Counted from the stretch's first letter, positions 27,701 through 36,665 are shown. The stretch is DNA of 64,000 bases from Polyangia bacterium (GCA_030430565.1 JAUIKS010000018.1:124001-188000), one strand, 5' to 3'. Translations and numbers: made by a program. Notes: generated by a model not told the origin, from the letters alone.

Positions 27701-30190
27701 ATCGTCCGCAAGCACGCGGCGACGCGCTACGACGAGGGCTACGAGCGCGGCCTCCATGACTCGGACGCGGCGCTGATCCTCGACAAGCTGCTGCGCATGT
27801 GGGCGACGGCGGGGCTCTTGCGCGTGGCCTCGACGCCGCGCGCGTGGGCGTGCCTGTTCTGGGCGTGGAGCGACGCCAAGGTCGAGCGCAAGGCCTGGCA
27901 CCGGCGGGCGCAGAGCGTGGTCCGGCTGCGCGACGCGCTGGGTCAGTCGCCGGCGCTCGAGGCCCTGGGCGAGGATCTCGCGGCCGCGATGTCAAAGTTC
28001 TTAGATGAGCACGGGATCGCCCACGACTCCAATGATGTCGCGCAGGCGGGCGTGTACCTGGTCGAGGAGCTGGCGAGCGAGCGCCCGCGCTTCACGACCA
28101 GCGCGACCGCGCAGGACCTGGTGGACGCGCTGATGCAGGCGCTCGACGCGACCAACAAGCGGCGCGCTTTCGAAGACGATCTGCGCGCGCTCGAGGGGCG
28201 GCTCGGGGAGCGCTTCGCGCTCGCGCGCGCCTGGGTCGAGGCCTTCGCCGCCCGCCCCGACGCGCCCAAGGGCAGCGAGCACTCGCTGATCGAGGCGGCG
28301 GTGATCATCGTGACCGATCGCAAGCTCGACCGCGACATCCAGAGCGCGATCGCGGCGACCGAGGTCACAGGGCTCTTGGGACAGCATCCGCGGATCCGCG
28401 AGCGCACCCTCGAGCTGCGCCTCGACGAGTTCCTCTCGCGCCTGGGTCGGTTCACGCGCGAGCGCGTACCGGGCTTTCGCGCGTACCGCAAGCTGCGGAC
28501 CAAGCTGATCGACCAGGAGCGCGAGCGCCTGCGGCTCGAGGAGTTCAAGCCGAAGATCCTCAGCTCGTTCGTCCGCAACCGGCTCGTCAACGAGGTCTAC
28601 CTGCCGCTCGTCGGCGACAACCTCGCCAAGCAGCTCGGGGCGTCCGGCGCGGGCAAGCGCACCGACCAGATGGGCCTCTTGCTGCTGATCTCGCCGCCTG
28701 GCTACGGCAAGACGACGTTGATGGAGTACATCGCCAACCGTCTGGGCCTGGTGTTCATGAAGGTGAACGGGCCGGCGCTGGGGCACAACGTGGTCTCGCT
28801 GGATCCGGCCGAGGCCCCGAACGCGACCGCGGCCGAGGAGGTCAAGAAGATCGGGCTGGCGCTCGAGATGGGCAACAACGTGATGCTCTACCTCGACGAC
28901 ATCCAGCACACGCACCCCGAGCTGCTGCAGAAGTTCATCTCGCTGTGCGACGCGACGCGCCGGATCGAGGGCGTGTGGAAGGGCAAGACCCGGACCTACG
29001 ACCTGCGCGGGAAGAAGTTCTGCGTGATCATGGCGGGCAACCCCTACACCGAGTCGGGCGAGTCCTTCCAGATCCCGGACATGCTCTCGAACCGCGCCGA
29101 CACCTACAACCTCGGCGACGTGCTCGGCGGGCGCGAGGAGCAGTTCGCGCTGAGCTACATCGAGAACTCGCTGACCTCGAACCCGACGCTCGCGCCGCTG
29201 GCCGGGCGCGAGATGACGGATGTCTACAAGTTCGTGAAGATGGCCGACGGCCAGGAGGTCGCCAGCTCGGAGTTCTCGCACGACTACTCGGGCGCCGAGA
29301 TCCAGGAGATCCTGGCGACGCTGAAGCACCTCAAGGCCTGCCAGGACGTGCTGCTGAAGGTCAACCTGCTGTACATCCAGTCGGCGGCGATGGACGACGC
29401 CTACCGGCGCGAGCCGCCGTTTAAGCTGCAGGGCAGCTACCGCAATATGAACAAGCTGGCCGAGAAGGTGGTGCCGGCGATGACGCCCGCGGAGGTCGAG
29501 GCGCTGATCGACGACCACTACCTCGGCGAGGCCCAGACGCTGACGACCGAGGCCGAGCAGAACACGCTGAAGCTCGCCGAGCTGCGCGGCCGCCTCTCGC
29601 CCGAGAAGCTCGAGCGCTGGGAGCACATCAAGAAAGAGTACGTGCGCACGAAGTCGCTCGGCGGCGCCGAGGACGACCCGGCCGTGCGCGTGCTCGGGCA
29701 GCTCAGCATCGTCGCCGAGCGCCTCGAGTCGATCCGCTCGTCGCTCGACGGCGCGGCCGAGTCGGCGGCGCGCAACCACAAGGAGACCCGCGCGCACACG
29801 GCCAAGCTCACCGAGCTGGCTCGCTTCGCGCAGCAGGGGGTCGCCGCCCGCGAGGCGGAGTCCAAGACCGCGATCGCGAAGGTGCCGCCGCCGGCGCCCA
29901 CGTCGTCGATGCCCGCCTGGCTGCGCCCGCAGCTGATCCAGCTGACGCGCGCCATGCAGTCGCTCTCGCAGCCGCGGCTCCAGGTTCAGGTCAAGAACGA
30001 GCCGCCGCCGGGGGTCACCGAGCTGCTGGCGCAGCAGGTCGCGATCGTCGAGCGCACGCTCGTGCCGCTGGTGCAGTCGGCGGCCGAGAAGCTCGGGGAC
30101 GTGCGCGGCCTCGAGAAGCGCGTGACCGAGATCCTCGGCCGCATGCGCGACCTCGACTCATACATCCGCCAGGGCGGCCGCCTGCGCTGA
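24776..30190 (+). CDS. Giant DUF3686-type AAA ATPase (annotated in relatives as DNA repair ATPase)
   Basis: 1,804 aa from the ATG at 24776 (AGAGG 7-11 nt upstream); 24800 (MADDNNQ) is an alternative. The N-terminal part is the DUF3686-like beta-rich region (DVIRARLVKHGRELSKRCTR in its first 40 residues, then VRIGDHTLIAFNVFLGLK, VLRLKVTPTKLFVVFQIG). Long helical/coiled stretches follow (about 500-850), then an AAA module (about 1250-1500): Walker A SPPGYGKTTLMEYIANRLG (about 1306), Walker B NVMLYLDDIQHTHPE (about 1370), and a FCVIMAGNPYTESGE sensor segment. The C-terminus is again coiled. The DNA-repair name is historical; function is unproven. Association with flotillin suggests a membrane-linked remodelling machine (inference). 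Confidence 0.85.
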   Translation: MGPTGTGRMADDNNQEQQGEGEASLEGGSYDVIRARLVKHGRELSKRCTRLNELRKETFGGTELVRLGIEKVSTELNCDPCDVVRIGDHTLIAFNVFLGLKSVPKIEHVFSLCTFSPKGESSGHSYHPAPLDAIPGLFDDPEFEKLFVELYKYTKGARVLRLKVTPTKLFVVFQIGPDPRRNIRVFHWNIDPAGNGLVFVDNRGERHLPEAPSHEITWTATVREDQRGGVHPHVSIQDRVFVETVGGDLTIKVEDNTADGLGIYREPVDEPDQTLDDARIEYDDIGPLILIRVLPYREEIWRYFVFNERTKEVVRIDAIGQSCQLLPEEHGVVFPGGFYLTSGESTSFAVDIEGLEFEERVDSPNGEDVMYVYHRRDTGRYALLPYNLIRKEVAQPILCRGYCRYDDGKLPVLLDAKEPSTVHQLRLYDTPFVSAKFAAAAPTDDSYLAKVGNAELVKGISEAYSLLRLIENEDPRRITYEDVITSSTHLLNNFDWLKSAEACELAPVITDIRSTGELIIDEFDKVVAIRKRAREALAEARAQQEALIKTLRVSDFKGVDQYMQGLTKLRSRRGHVITLKDVRAIDLPALDELEKELVEQFERVSKACVDFLVGGDALTPIGAQLDEVLGRVEASTNALELDPIKEEIEGLGDGLKVLAEVVSGLQVGDAVARTKILEDISEVMAHQGRVRATFQSKRKELLTSEGRAEFAAQFKLFSQSVSSALGMAETPEKCDEQLTALLVQLEELEGRFSEFDEFLGDLAAKREEVHDAFQAKKQTLLDQRQARVQNLLGAAERILSGVARRAQGFKTADELNAYFAADAMVLKIRELIERLGTLGASVKAEEIASRIKSSKQNALRALRDKTDLFEDGGNLIKFGRHRFSVNTQVLDLTIVRHGEGMAFHLGGTDYFDRITDEGFEASRDFWEQQIVSETERVYRGEYLAASLLFAADSGEGELTLNKLYDAGRGEGGLLGIVRKHAATRYDEGYERGLHDSDAALILDKLLRMWATAGLLRVASTPRAWACLFWAWSDAKVERKAWHRRAQSVVRLRDALGQSPALEALGEDLAAAMSKFLDEHGIAHDSNDVAQAGVYLVEELASERPRFTTSATAQDLVDALMQALDATNKRRAFEDDLRALEGRLGERFALARAWVEAFAARPDAPKGSEHSLIEAAVIIVTDRKLDRDIQSAIAATEVTGLLGQHPRIRERTLELRLDEFLSRLGRFTRERVPGFRAYRKLRTKLIDQERERLRLEEFKPKILSSFVRNRLVNEVYLPLVGDNLAKQLGASGAGKRTDQMGLLLLISPPGYGKTTLMEYIANRLGLVFMKVNGPALGHNVVSLDPAEAPNATAAEEVKKIGLALEMGNNVMLYLDDIQHTHPELLQKFISLCDATRRIEGVWKGKTRTYDLRGKKFCVIMAGNPYTESGESFQIPDMLSNRADTYNLGDVLGGREEQFALSYIENSLTSNPTLAPLAGREMTDVYKFVKMADGQEVASSEFSHDYSGAEIQEILATLKHLKACQDVLLKVNLLYIQSAAMDDAYRREPPFKLQGSYRNMNKLAEKVVPAMTPAEVEALIDDHYLGEAQTLTTEAEQNTLKLAELRGRLSPEKLERWEHIKKEYVRTKSLGGAEDDPAVRVLGQLSIVAERLESIRSSLDGAAESAARNHKETRAHTAKLTELARFAQQGVAAREAESKTAIAKVPPPAPTSSMPAWLRPQLIQLTRAMQSLSQPRLQVQVKNEPPPGVTELLAQQVAIVERTLVPLVQSAAEKLGDVRGLEKRVTEILGRMRDLDSYIRQGGRLR

Positions 30191-30272
30191 GCGCTCCGGG
30201 AGTCGCGCGGATGACCCCGGCGCGCTCACGGGCGCGCGCGCGCGCCCGCTCGACTGTCGTATAGTTCATGTT

Positions 30273-31781
30273 GTGAAGCTCTCGTGGACGAGTTCCGGCG
30301 CGCTCGCGGTGAGCTGTTTTTGCGCGCTCGCCTGCGCCGCGGGGATCGAGGACAGCGACGGCGCGACGAGCGGGAGCACCAGCGGCGGCGCGACGAGCTC
30401 GAGCGGCGCGAGCACGGGCGCGGGCACGAGCACGAGCGGCGAGCCCGCTGGGAGCTCGACGAGCACGAGCGACGCGACCGGCGGCGCGACGACGGCCGCG
30501 ACCGGCACGACCGGCGACACCAGCGGCTCGAGCACGCTGCCGCCGACGAGCACCACCATGGGCGGCGGGGGCTTCTGCGGCGACGGGGTGCTCGAGGCGC
30601 CGGCGGAGGAGTGTGACGACGGCAACTCGGTCGACGGCGACGGCTGCAACAAGGACTGTCAGGTCTCGGGGAAGCTGATCTGGTCGGACCTGTTCAACGG
30701 CGACGCCGATCAGAATGACGAGGCGCTCGCGGTGGCGGTCGACGCCGAGGTCGCGATCTACCTCGCCGGCGCGGCGCACATGGGCGTCGACGGCCGGGAC
30801 ATCTGGGTCCGCAAGTACAACCCGGACACGACGGTCGCCTGGGACGCGCACACGCCCGGCGGGCTCGGGGGCACAGACCTCGCGCGCGGGGTCGCGGTCG
30901 CGGCGGACGGCTCGGTCTACGCGGCTGGCTACATCCGTATGACCGATGGGCAAGCTGCGGACATCTGGCTGCGGAAGTACGACGCGAGCGGCGCGGAGCT
31001 GTGGACGCGGACGCACCACGACGGCGTGGGCGCGGGCGACGACGCCGGCTTCGATGTCGCGGTCGACAGCCAGCAGAACGTCGCGGTCTCGGCCCACTCG
31101 CGCACGGCCTCGCTGAGCGCGGACATGTGGCTGCGCAAGTACGACAGCGAGGGCACGACGCTGTGGACGCGCACGCACAACGGCGCGGCCGGCAAGGGCG
31201 ACCACGGGCGCGGGGTCGCGATCGACGGCGGCGACAACCTCTACGTCGGCGGCACCGAGGCCGGCGCCGACTCACAGCTGAAGGCCTGGCTGCGCAAGTA
31301 CGACACCGACGGCAACGAGCTGTGGACGCGCACCTGGGGGCCCGACAACACCTGGGCGCGGATCGAGAGCGTCGCGGCGCGGCCCGACGGCGCGGTGTAC
31401 GTCGCGGGCTACCAGAACCCCGGGGGCGTCAAAGAGATCGTCGCGCGCTCGTACGACAAAGACGGCGGCCTGCGCTGGACCTACACCTCGCTCGGCGCGT
31501 CAGAGCTCGGCGCGGAGGCGCGCGGGGTCGCGGTCGATCTCGAGGACCGCGTGCTCGTCGTGGGTTTCGAAGTGACCGAGACCGGGAACCAGCTGCTGGT
31601 CACCAAGCTCGACGGCGTCGACGGCTCGCTGATGTGGGAGTATCGCCTGCAGAACGCGAGCGACCCCAACGATGTCGCCTTCGACGTGACGACCACCGAC
31701 GCGCTCGAGGTCATCGTCGCCGGTCGCTACAAGAGCGTCGGCACTTCGAACGACATCTGGATCGGGCGCTTCACGCCGTAG
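30273..31781 (+). CDS. Lipoprotein with DUF4215-type Cys-rich repeat and beta-propeller repeats
   Basis: 502 aa, GTG start. Lipobox ALAC (about residue 22), a Ser/Thr/Gly linker of some 70 residues, one Cys-rich unit CGDGVLEAPAEECDDGNSVD then GDGCNKDC (DUF4215/myxobacterial Cys-rich type), then about six blade-like repeats of 45-55 residues with the pattern D(I/M)W(L/V)RKYD...LWTRTH...G.GVAVD...VYVAG. The repeats resemble SBBP/YVTN-like propellers. Expected at the outer surface, possibly as an adhesin or binding platform; no enzyme motif seen. Confidence 0.85.
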   Translation: MKLSWTSSGALAVSCFCALACAAGIEDSDGATSGSTSGGATSSSGASTGAGTSTSGEPAGSSTSTSDATGGATTAATGTTGDTSGSSTLPPTSTTMGGGGFCGDGVLEAPAEECDDGNSVDGDGCNKDCQVSGKLIWSDLFNGDADQNDEALAVAVDAEVAIYLAGAAHMGVDGRDIWVRKYNPDTTVAWDAHTPGGLGGTDLARGVAVAADGSVYAAGYIRMTDGQAADIWLRKYDASGAELWTRTHHDGVGAGDDAGFDVAVDSQQNVAVSAHSRTASLSADMWLRKYDSEGTTLWTRTHNGAAGKGDHGRGVAIDGGDNLYVGGTEAGADSQLKAWLRKYDTDGNELWTRTWGPDNTWARIESVAARPDGAVYVAGYQNPGGVKEIVARSYDKDGGLRWTYTSLGASELGAEARGVAVDLEDRVLVVGFEVTETGNQLLVTKLDGVDGSLMWEYRLQNASDPNDVAFDVTTTDALEVIVAGRYKSVGTSNDIWIGRFTP

Positions 31782-31806
31782 CCCCTTGGGGCGCCCGGCT
31801 CGCGGG

Positions 31807-33744
31807 CTACGAGTCCTCGGAGGCCTCGCGGATCGCCTCGAGCTCCTCCCAGCGCGCGGTGAGCTCGGCCGCCTCGTCGCGGGCCGCAGCTAGATCGAGC
31901 GTAACCGCGCGGGCCTTGTCGGCGCTCGCCTTGTCGCCGCCTGTGTAGAGCGCTGGATCGGCGAGCGCGGTTTCGAGCGCAGCGACGCGCTCCTCCGCGA
32001 TCTCGATGCGGTCGAGCAGCCCGTCGAGCTCGCGCTGCTCGTTGTAGGTCAGCCGCCGGGGCTTCGCGGGCTCCGGCTCAGCCGTCGCCTCGCTCGCGGG
32101 CGATGTCGCGCGCGCCCGCTCGCTCTCGGCGCTCGTCCCGGGCGAGGGCGCGAGCGCCAGGTAGGTGCTGTAGTTGCCCTGGTAGTGGTCCACGACGCCG
32201 TTCGGCGAGAACGCGAGGATCGAGGTGGCGACGCGGTCGAGGAACCAGCGGTCGTGGGTGACGACGATCGCGGCGCCGTCGAAGTCGAGCAGCATCTCCT
32301 CGACCGCGGCGAGCGTGTCGGTGTCGAGGTCGTTGGTCGGCTCGTCGAGCAGCACGAGGTTGTGACGACCGATCAGCAGCTTGGCGAGGGCGACCCGCGC
32401 TCGCTCGCCGCCCGAGAGCGTGCCGACCTTCTGCGCGTAGCCGGCCGGGTCGAACAGGAAGCGCTCGAGGTAGCGGGCGACATCGAGGGTGCGGCCGCCG
32501 AGCTCGATGCTGTGCCCAGCCGCCGCCACGTTGTCGTAGACCGTCTTGTCGTTGTCGAGCGTCGCGCGTGACTGGTCGAGGTAGGCCACGCGAGTGTTGC
32601 GTCCACGGACGACCGCGCCGGCGTCCGGAGCGCGCTCGCCGGTGAGCGTGCGCAGCAGCGTCGTCTTCCCGCAGCCGTTGGGGCCGATGACGCCCACGCG
32701 CTCGCGCTTGCTCAGCGCGAGCGTCAGCTTGTCGATGAGCACGCGCTCCTCGAGCTCGAGCCGGAGCTCGCGGAGCTCGAGCACCGTCTTCCCCGAGCGC
32801 GCGGACTGGAGCGCGAAGTTGGCCCGCGAGCTCTGCCGCGCGCCCGTATCCTGGCCCACGGCCTGGTGGATTCGCTGGATCCGCGCTTTCTGCTTGCCGG
32901 TGCGCGCTTTCGGCTGCCGTCGCAGCCACTCGAGCTCGCGGCGCAGGAAGTTCTGACGGTTGGCCTCGGTGCGACGCGCGATGGCCTCGCGCTCAGCCTT
33001 GGCGGCGAGGTAGGCCTCGTAGCCCCCCTCGTAGCTGTGAACGCGGGCGCGGGCGAGCTCGAGGGTGCGGCTGGCGACGCGGTCGAGGACGTAGCGATCG
33101 TGGGTGATCAACAGAAGCGCGCCCGGGTACTGCTCGACGAGGAACTGCTCGAGCCACTCGATCGTCGCGACGTCGAGATGGTTGGTGGGCTCGTCGAGGA
33201 TCGCCAGCTCGGGGCGCCGGGCGAGGATCCGCGCGAGCGCGACACGTCGTCGCTCTCCGCCGCTCATGGTCTCGACGAGCGATGTTGGCTCGCGGATCCC
33301 GAGGCGGTCGAGCAGCGCGTCCGCCTCGTGCTCGCGGTCCCAGCCGCCGAGGCGCTCGACCTCGCTGGCGGCGGCGGCCTGCGCGGCGACGGCCGCGTCG
33401 ACATCCCCGGCGCCGCGCTCGAGCGACGTTGTCGCCTCGAGGTAGCGGGCCCGCGCCTCACTCCAGGGACCGAGACCGGAGAGCACGGCTTCGCGCGCCG
33501 TGAGCCCGGCGGCGAAGCGTGGAACCTGCTCTAAGTACGCTACGGTCGCGTCACGACGAACGATGACCTCCCCGGTGTCCGGGGCGTCCACGCCGGCGAG
33601 AATTCGCGCGAGCGTGCTCTTCCCGCTGCCGTTGGGTCCTACGAGGCCGACGCGCTCGCCGGTCTCGATGGCGACCGTGACATCGTCGAGCACCACCTTA
33701 ACCCCGAAGCTGCGGCACAGACGGCTTGCGCTGACAACCGGCAC
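31807..33744 (-). CDS. uup: ABC-F family ATPase, Uup-type
   Basis: 645 aa. The GTG at 33744 gives an N-terminus (VPVVSASRLCRSFG) that matches the family; the open frame extends to 34032 but that part reads as noncoding. Two ATPase cassettes: GPNGSGKST, LVETMSGGERRRVALARIL, LAILDEPTNHLD; then GPNGCGKTT, VGTLSGGERARVALAKLL, LVLLDEPTNDLDTDTL. An interdomain linker lies between them and a C-terminal coiled coil (about 555-645) typical of Uup follows. ABC-F proteins act on ribosomes; Uup also has DNA-binding roles linked to branched DNA. No membrane segments. Confidence 0.92.
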   Translation of the reverse strand: MPVVSASRLCRSFGVKVVLDDVTVAIETGERVGLVGPNGSGKSTLARILAGVDAPDTGEVIVRRDATVAYLEQVPRFAAGLTAREAVLSGLGPWSEARARYLEATTSLERGAGDVDAAVAAQAAAASEVERLGGWDREHEADALLDRLGIREPTSLVETMSGGERRRVALARILARRPELAILDEPTNHLDVATIEWLEQFLVEQYPGALLLITHDRYVLDRVASRTLELARARVHSYEGGYEAYLAAKAEREAIARRTEANRQNFLRRELEWLRRQPKARTGKQKARIQRIHQAVGQDTGARQSSRANFALQSARSGKTVLELRELRLELEERVLIDKLTLALSKRERVGVIGPNGCGKTTLLRTLTGERAPDAGAVVRGRNTRVAYLDQSRATLDNDKTVYDNVAAAGHSIELGGRTLDVARYLERFLFDPAGYAQKVGTLSGGERARVALAKLLIGRHNLVLLDEPTNDLDTDTLAAVEEMLLDFDGAAIVVTHDRWFLDRVATSILAFSPNGVVDHYQGNYSTYLALAPSPGTSAESERARATSPASEATAEPEPAKPRRLTYNEQRELDGLLDRIEIAEERVAALETALADPALYTGGDKASADKARAVTLDLAAARDEAAELTARWEELEAIREASEDS

Positions 33745-34064
33745 GAACCCACTGTACTGCGCGAGACGACACGCTGCACGGCGCTCGGGCGATCGCGCGG
33801 CCGCCCGGGGAACGCGCATTGCAGCGCCTCGAGTCGACAAGAGTCGACAAGAGTCGACAAGAGCGGGCGTCGCTGGTACCCCTGATCCGTGGTGGCTCGA
33901 GTCCACACTCGATCGTCCGTCGCGGCCGGAGCTTCGGCTCCGCGACGTGAGCGTCGCTCGAGGTGGCGTCGCGCCGAGGATGAGAAGCCACTGTTGGCGA
34001 TAACAAACACGAAGTGGCGTCGCCCCGATCACGCGGGCGTTCGTTGAGTTGAGAAGAGGGAGAA
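33745..34064. other. Intergenic region with UUCG hairpin and 10-bp tandem repeat
   Basis: No gene supported. It carries three tandem copies of GAGTCGACAA (33831-33860) and a CGGAGC-TTCG-GCTCCG hairpin with a stable UUCG loop (33927-33942). It separates divergent uup and the RRM gene and should contain both promoters. Confidence 0.6.
33831..33860. repeat. Three perfect copies of a 10-bp repeat
   Basis: GAGTCGACAA repeated three times, each containing the palindrome GTCGAC. Ten-bp spacing would place the sites on one face of the helix. Confidence 0.85.
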
Positions 34065-34868
34065 GTGAAGCTGTTCGTGGGGGGGCTTGCGTGGGCGACG
34101 ACGGACGCGTCGTTGCGCACCGCGTTTGAGAATTTTGGTGAAGTCACCGACGCCTTCGTCGTGAAGGATCGCGAGACGGGTCGCAGCCGCGGCTTCGGCT
34201 TCGTGACCTTCGCCCAAGAGGACGCCGGGAAGGCGGCGCTCGAGGCGATGAACGGCGCGTCGCTAGACGGACGTCAGATTCGCTGCAACGAGGCCGACAC
34301 GCGCGGCCGCCGTGAGCGTGGGGATCGTGGGGGTGACGCGCGTCAGCCCTCCGGCCCGCGACGCTCGTTCGGCGAGCGGCGCGACGGTCCGCGCGACGGT
34401 CCGCGCGGCGGCGGAGGACGACCTCGCTCTGGTGGGTCCCCCGGTCCGCGCCGCGGCAGCGGTAGCGGCGGGGGGGCGCGCTTCGGCGGCGGCGGAGGTC
34501 CGCGGTCGGGCGGCGGCGGAGGCCCTCGCTTCGGCGGCGGCGGTGGTCCTCGCTTCGGCGGAGGCGGAGGCGGAGGCGGAGGCGGAGGCGGAGGCGGAGG
34601 CGGAGGCCCTCGCTTCGAGAACAACAAGCCCGATCGCAACCGCAGCAAGCGGCAGCGCGGACGAGAGCGCGAGCGCGGCGATCGCTTCCGCGACGACTTC
34701 GGCGGCGGAGGAGACTTCGGCGGCGGAGGCGGTGGTGGAGGCGGCGGCGGCGGTGGCGGGCCCCGCAAGCGGCGTCGCAAGGGCGGCGGCAAGCAGCAGC
34801 ACGGCGGCCGCAGCATGAGCACCAGCGACGGCAGCTGGGACGACCTCGACGACGAAGACTTCATGTAG
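34065..34868 (+). CDS. RRM-type RNA-binding protein with Gly/Arg-rich tail
   Basis: 267 aa, GTG start with AGAGGGAG upstream. Residues 1-80 form one RRM: RNP2 KLFVGGLAW and RNP1 RSRGFGFVTF. The remainder is a low-complexity Gly/Arg/Pro/Phe tail with FGGGGGPR repeats, ending in an acidic WDDLDDEDFM. Glycine-rich RRM proteins of this kind are cold- or stress-inducible RNA binders or chaperones in myxobacteria and cyanobacteria. The tail is longer than in typical relatives (about 90-120 aa in all), and its arginines and poly-Gly suggest a phase-separating region (inference). Confidence 0.9.
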   Translation: MKLFVGGLAWATTDASLRTAFENFGEVTDAFVVKDRETGRSRGFGFVTFAQEDAGKAALEAMNGASLDGRQIRCNEADTRGRRERGDRGGDARQPSGPRRSFGERRDGPRDGPRGGGGRPRSGGSPGPRRGSGSGGGARFGGGGGPRSGGGGGPRFGGGGGPRFGGGGGGGGGGGGGGGGGPRFENNKPDRNRSKRQRGRERERGDRFRDDFGGGGDFGGGGGGGGGGGGGGPRKRRRKGGGKQQHGGRSMSTSDGSWDDLDDEDFM

Positions 34869-35357
34869 CGCGCGCGTGGCCGCGGTCGGTCACCACGCCC
34901 ACGACGGCCAGCCTGACGCGTCGGGCTGGCCGTCTTGACGTCTCGCCGCGCCCGCGCGCGATTATTTACATGTCTTAATGAACATGTTTTTCGCGCACGC
35001 GGTATCGCGCGGCGCACCGCCGCGCGATGATCGAGCCCCGCGGCGAGCCCTCCGCGCGCGAGGCGGGACAGGGTGACACGTCGACCTACCTCCGCCGGGC
35101 GCGTGGGCGCGGCGTAACAGCTCGTCGCCTCCCTCCGCGCGTCGCCGCGTGTGGGCCTGTGTCAGTACATCAGCCCTCGCCCCTACATGCGGCGAGCTCG
35201 GCCCGCGTGGAGTCGTTGACAAGCATTTGAACAATTAGAGATCCTGGTTGTGACGCGTGGCGCGTCATTAGGGTCGTCGCGCATCACCTGGCTTGATCTT
35301 GTCGGTCAGTCAATTGTGGTCGAGGGCATCGGGCGGGCCCTCGGGGGGGTATCAGGG
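34869..35357. other. Intergenic region upstream of the sigma-factor gene
   Basis: Holds the RRM terminator (34903-34934). Two ACATGT palindromes at 34968-34973 and 34982-34987 are separated by an AT-rich octamer. No supported gene, although the sigma frame remains open back to 35250. Confidence 0.55.
34903..34934 (+). terminator. Strong terminator-like hairpin after the RRM gene
   Basis: Perfect 11-bp stem GACGGCCAGCC / GGCTGGCCGTC with a loop that itself contains GACGCGTC. It is followed by TTGACG rather than a T-run, as is common in very GC-rich genomes. Confidence 0.75.
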
Positions 35358-36665
35358 ATGCGACGCGGTAAGTCGAGTTTTACAGTGGCGACGTCGCGTA
35401 AGCGACGGCGGGCGAAGTCGCCGCGCGCCGACGGCGGGGACGAGCGACCCCGGCCGAGCAAGAAGGGCGAGGATGATCGTTCGAATTATCTGGCGACCTA
35501 CTTCCGCGACATGGCGAGCGTGGACGTTATGTCCCAAGAGGAGGAGATGTCCGCCGCGCGCCAGCTCGCCGAGCTGCGCGCGAGCTACTGGCGATCGCTG
35601 CTGTCCTATCCGCCATTTACCGAGGGAATCTGCGAGCTCTGCGACGAGCTGCTCGACAAGGACAAGCTCCCGCGCGAGGAGATGAAGGCGCTCCTGCACG
35701 CCTCGAGGGCGCTGCGCGACCGCGACCTCGTCGCCAACCAGCGCGTCTTCGATCAGGCCGCGGCGAGCTTCGCCGACGCGATCGCCTACGTCGACGTCGA
35801 CGCGATCGCGTCGGACCGCGTGCTCGCCGACTTGACCGCGATCGAGGGCGGGAGCCGCGAGGGCCTCAGCATGTCCGTCAAGCTCCCGCGTCGCGGCAGC
35901 GCGCCGTTCATGAAGTACGTCGCGCAGTGCCGCAGCGACGCCCACAAGCTGTGGGCGAAGAAGACGCAATTCGTGAAGGCGAACCTGCGGCTGGTCGTGA
36001 CCATCGCGCGGCGCTTCGCCCACGGCCGCATGCCGCTCCAGGACCTCATCCAGGAGGGGAACATCGGCCTGATGAAGGCGGTCGATCGCTTCGACCACCG
36101 CCGCGGGTTTCGCTTCTCGACCTACGGGACCTGGTGGATCAGACACGCGATCAGCCGCTCGATCGCCGACAAGGCTCGCGCCGTGCGGCTGCCCGTGCAC
36201 ATGATCGACGCGTACAACAAGGTCCGCCGCGCGCGTCGCGAGTTCGAGGCCAAGCACGGGCGCGCGCCCTCGGACATCGAGCTCGCGCAGGAGGTCGAGC
36301 TGACCGTCGAGCGGATCCGTCGGATGCGCTGGTCGCTCGTCGAGGCGCCGCTGAGCCTCGACCAGCCGATCACCGGCGACTCGAGCATCAGCCTGCTCGA
36401 CCTGATGGCGGACGACGAAGCGCAGGAGCCCTCGGCGCTGCTCGACGAGGAGACGCTGCTCACCTCGCTCCGCGAGATGCTCGAGCGCCTGCCGCCGATC
36501 GAGTCGGACATCCTGCGCAAGCGGATGGGGCTCGAGGGCGAGCCCGAGATGACGCTCAAGCAGATCGGCGAGCGCTACTCGCTCTCGCGCGAGCGCATCC
36601 GGCAGCTGCAGGAGCGCGCGATCGGGAAGCTGCGCAAAGAGTTCAAGCGGCGTTCGCTGCTCTGA
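35358..36665 (+). CDS. RpoD-family (group 1/2) sigma-70 factor
   Basis: 435 aa from ATG 35358; the frame is open from 35250. Basic N-terminus (RKRRRAKSPR) and no region 1.1. Region 1.2 is YLATYFRDMASVDVMSQEEE. A divergent helical NCR of about 130 residues follows. Then regions 2.1-2.4 (ANLRLVVTIARRFAHGRMPL, QDLIQEGNIGLMKAVDRFD, RGFRFSTYGTWWIRHAISRS), region 3 (VRLPVHMIDAYNKVRR), and 4.1-4.2 with HTH (MTLKQIGERYSLSRERIRQL). Sequence is close to primary sigma factors but lacks region 1.1, so an alternative RpoD-like factor is likelier than the housekeeping one. Confidence 0.92.
   Translation: MRRGKSSFTVATSRKRRRAKSPRADGGDERPRPSKKGEDDRSNYLATYFRDMASVDVMSQEEEMSAARQLAELRASYWRSLLSYPPFTEGICELCDELLDKDKLPREEMKALLHASRALRDRDLVANQRVFDQAAASFADAIAYVDVDAIASDRVLADLTAIEGGSREGLSMSVKLPRRGSAPFMKYVAQCRSDAHKLWAKKTQFVKANLRLVVTIARRFAHGRMPLQDLIQEGNIGLMKAVDRFDHRRGFRFSTYGTWWIRHAISRSIADKARAVRLPVHMIDAYNKVRRARREFEAKHGRAPSDIELAQEVELTVERIRRMRWSLVEAPLSLDQPITGDSSISLLDLMADDEAQEPSALLDEETLLTSLREMLERLPPIESDILRKRMGLEGEPEMTLKQIGERYSLSRERIRQLQERAIGKLRKEFKRRSLL

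Noticed and set aside
33745..34032. 96-residue extension of the ABC-F protein
   Set aside because: Family alignment starts at VVSASRLCRSFG; the extension covers the tandem repeat and hairpin region and has no family match.
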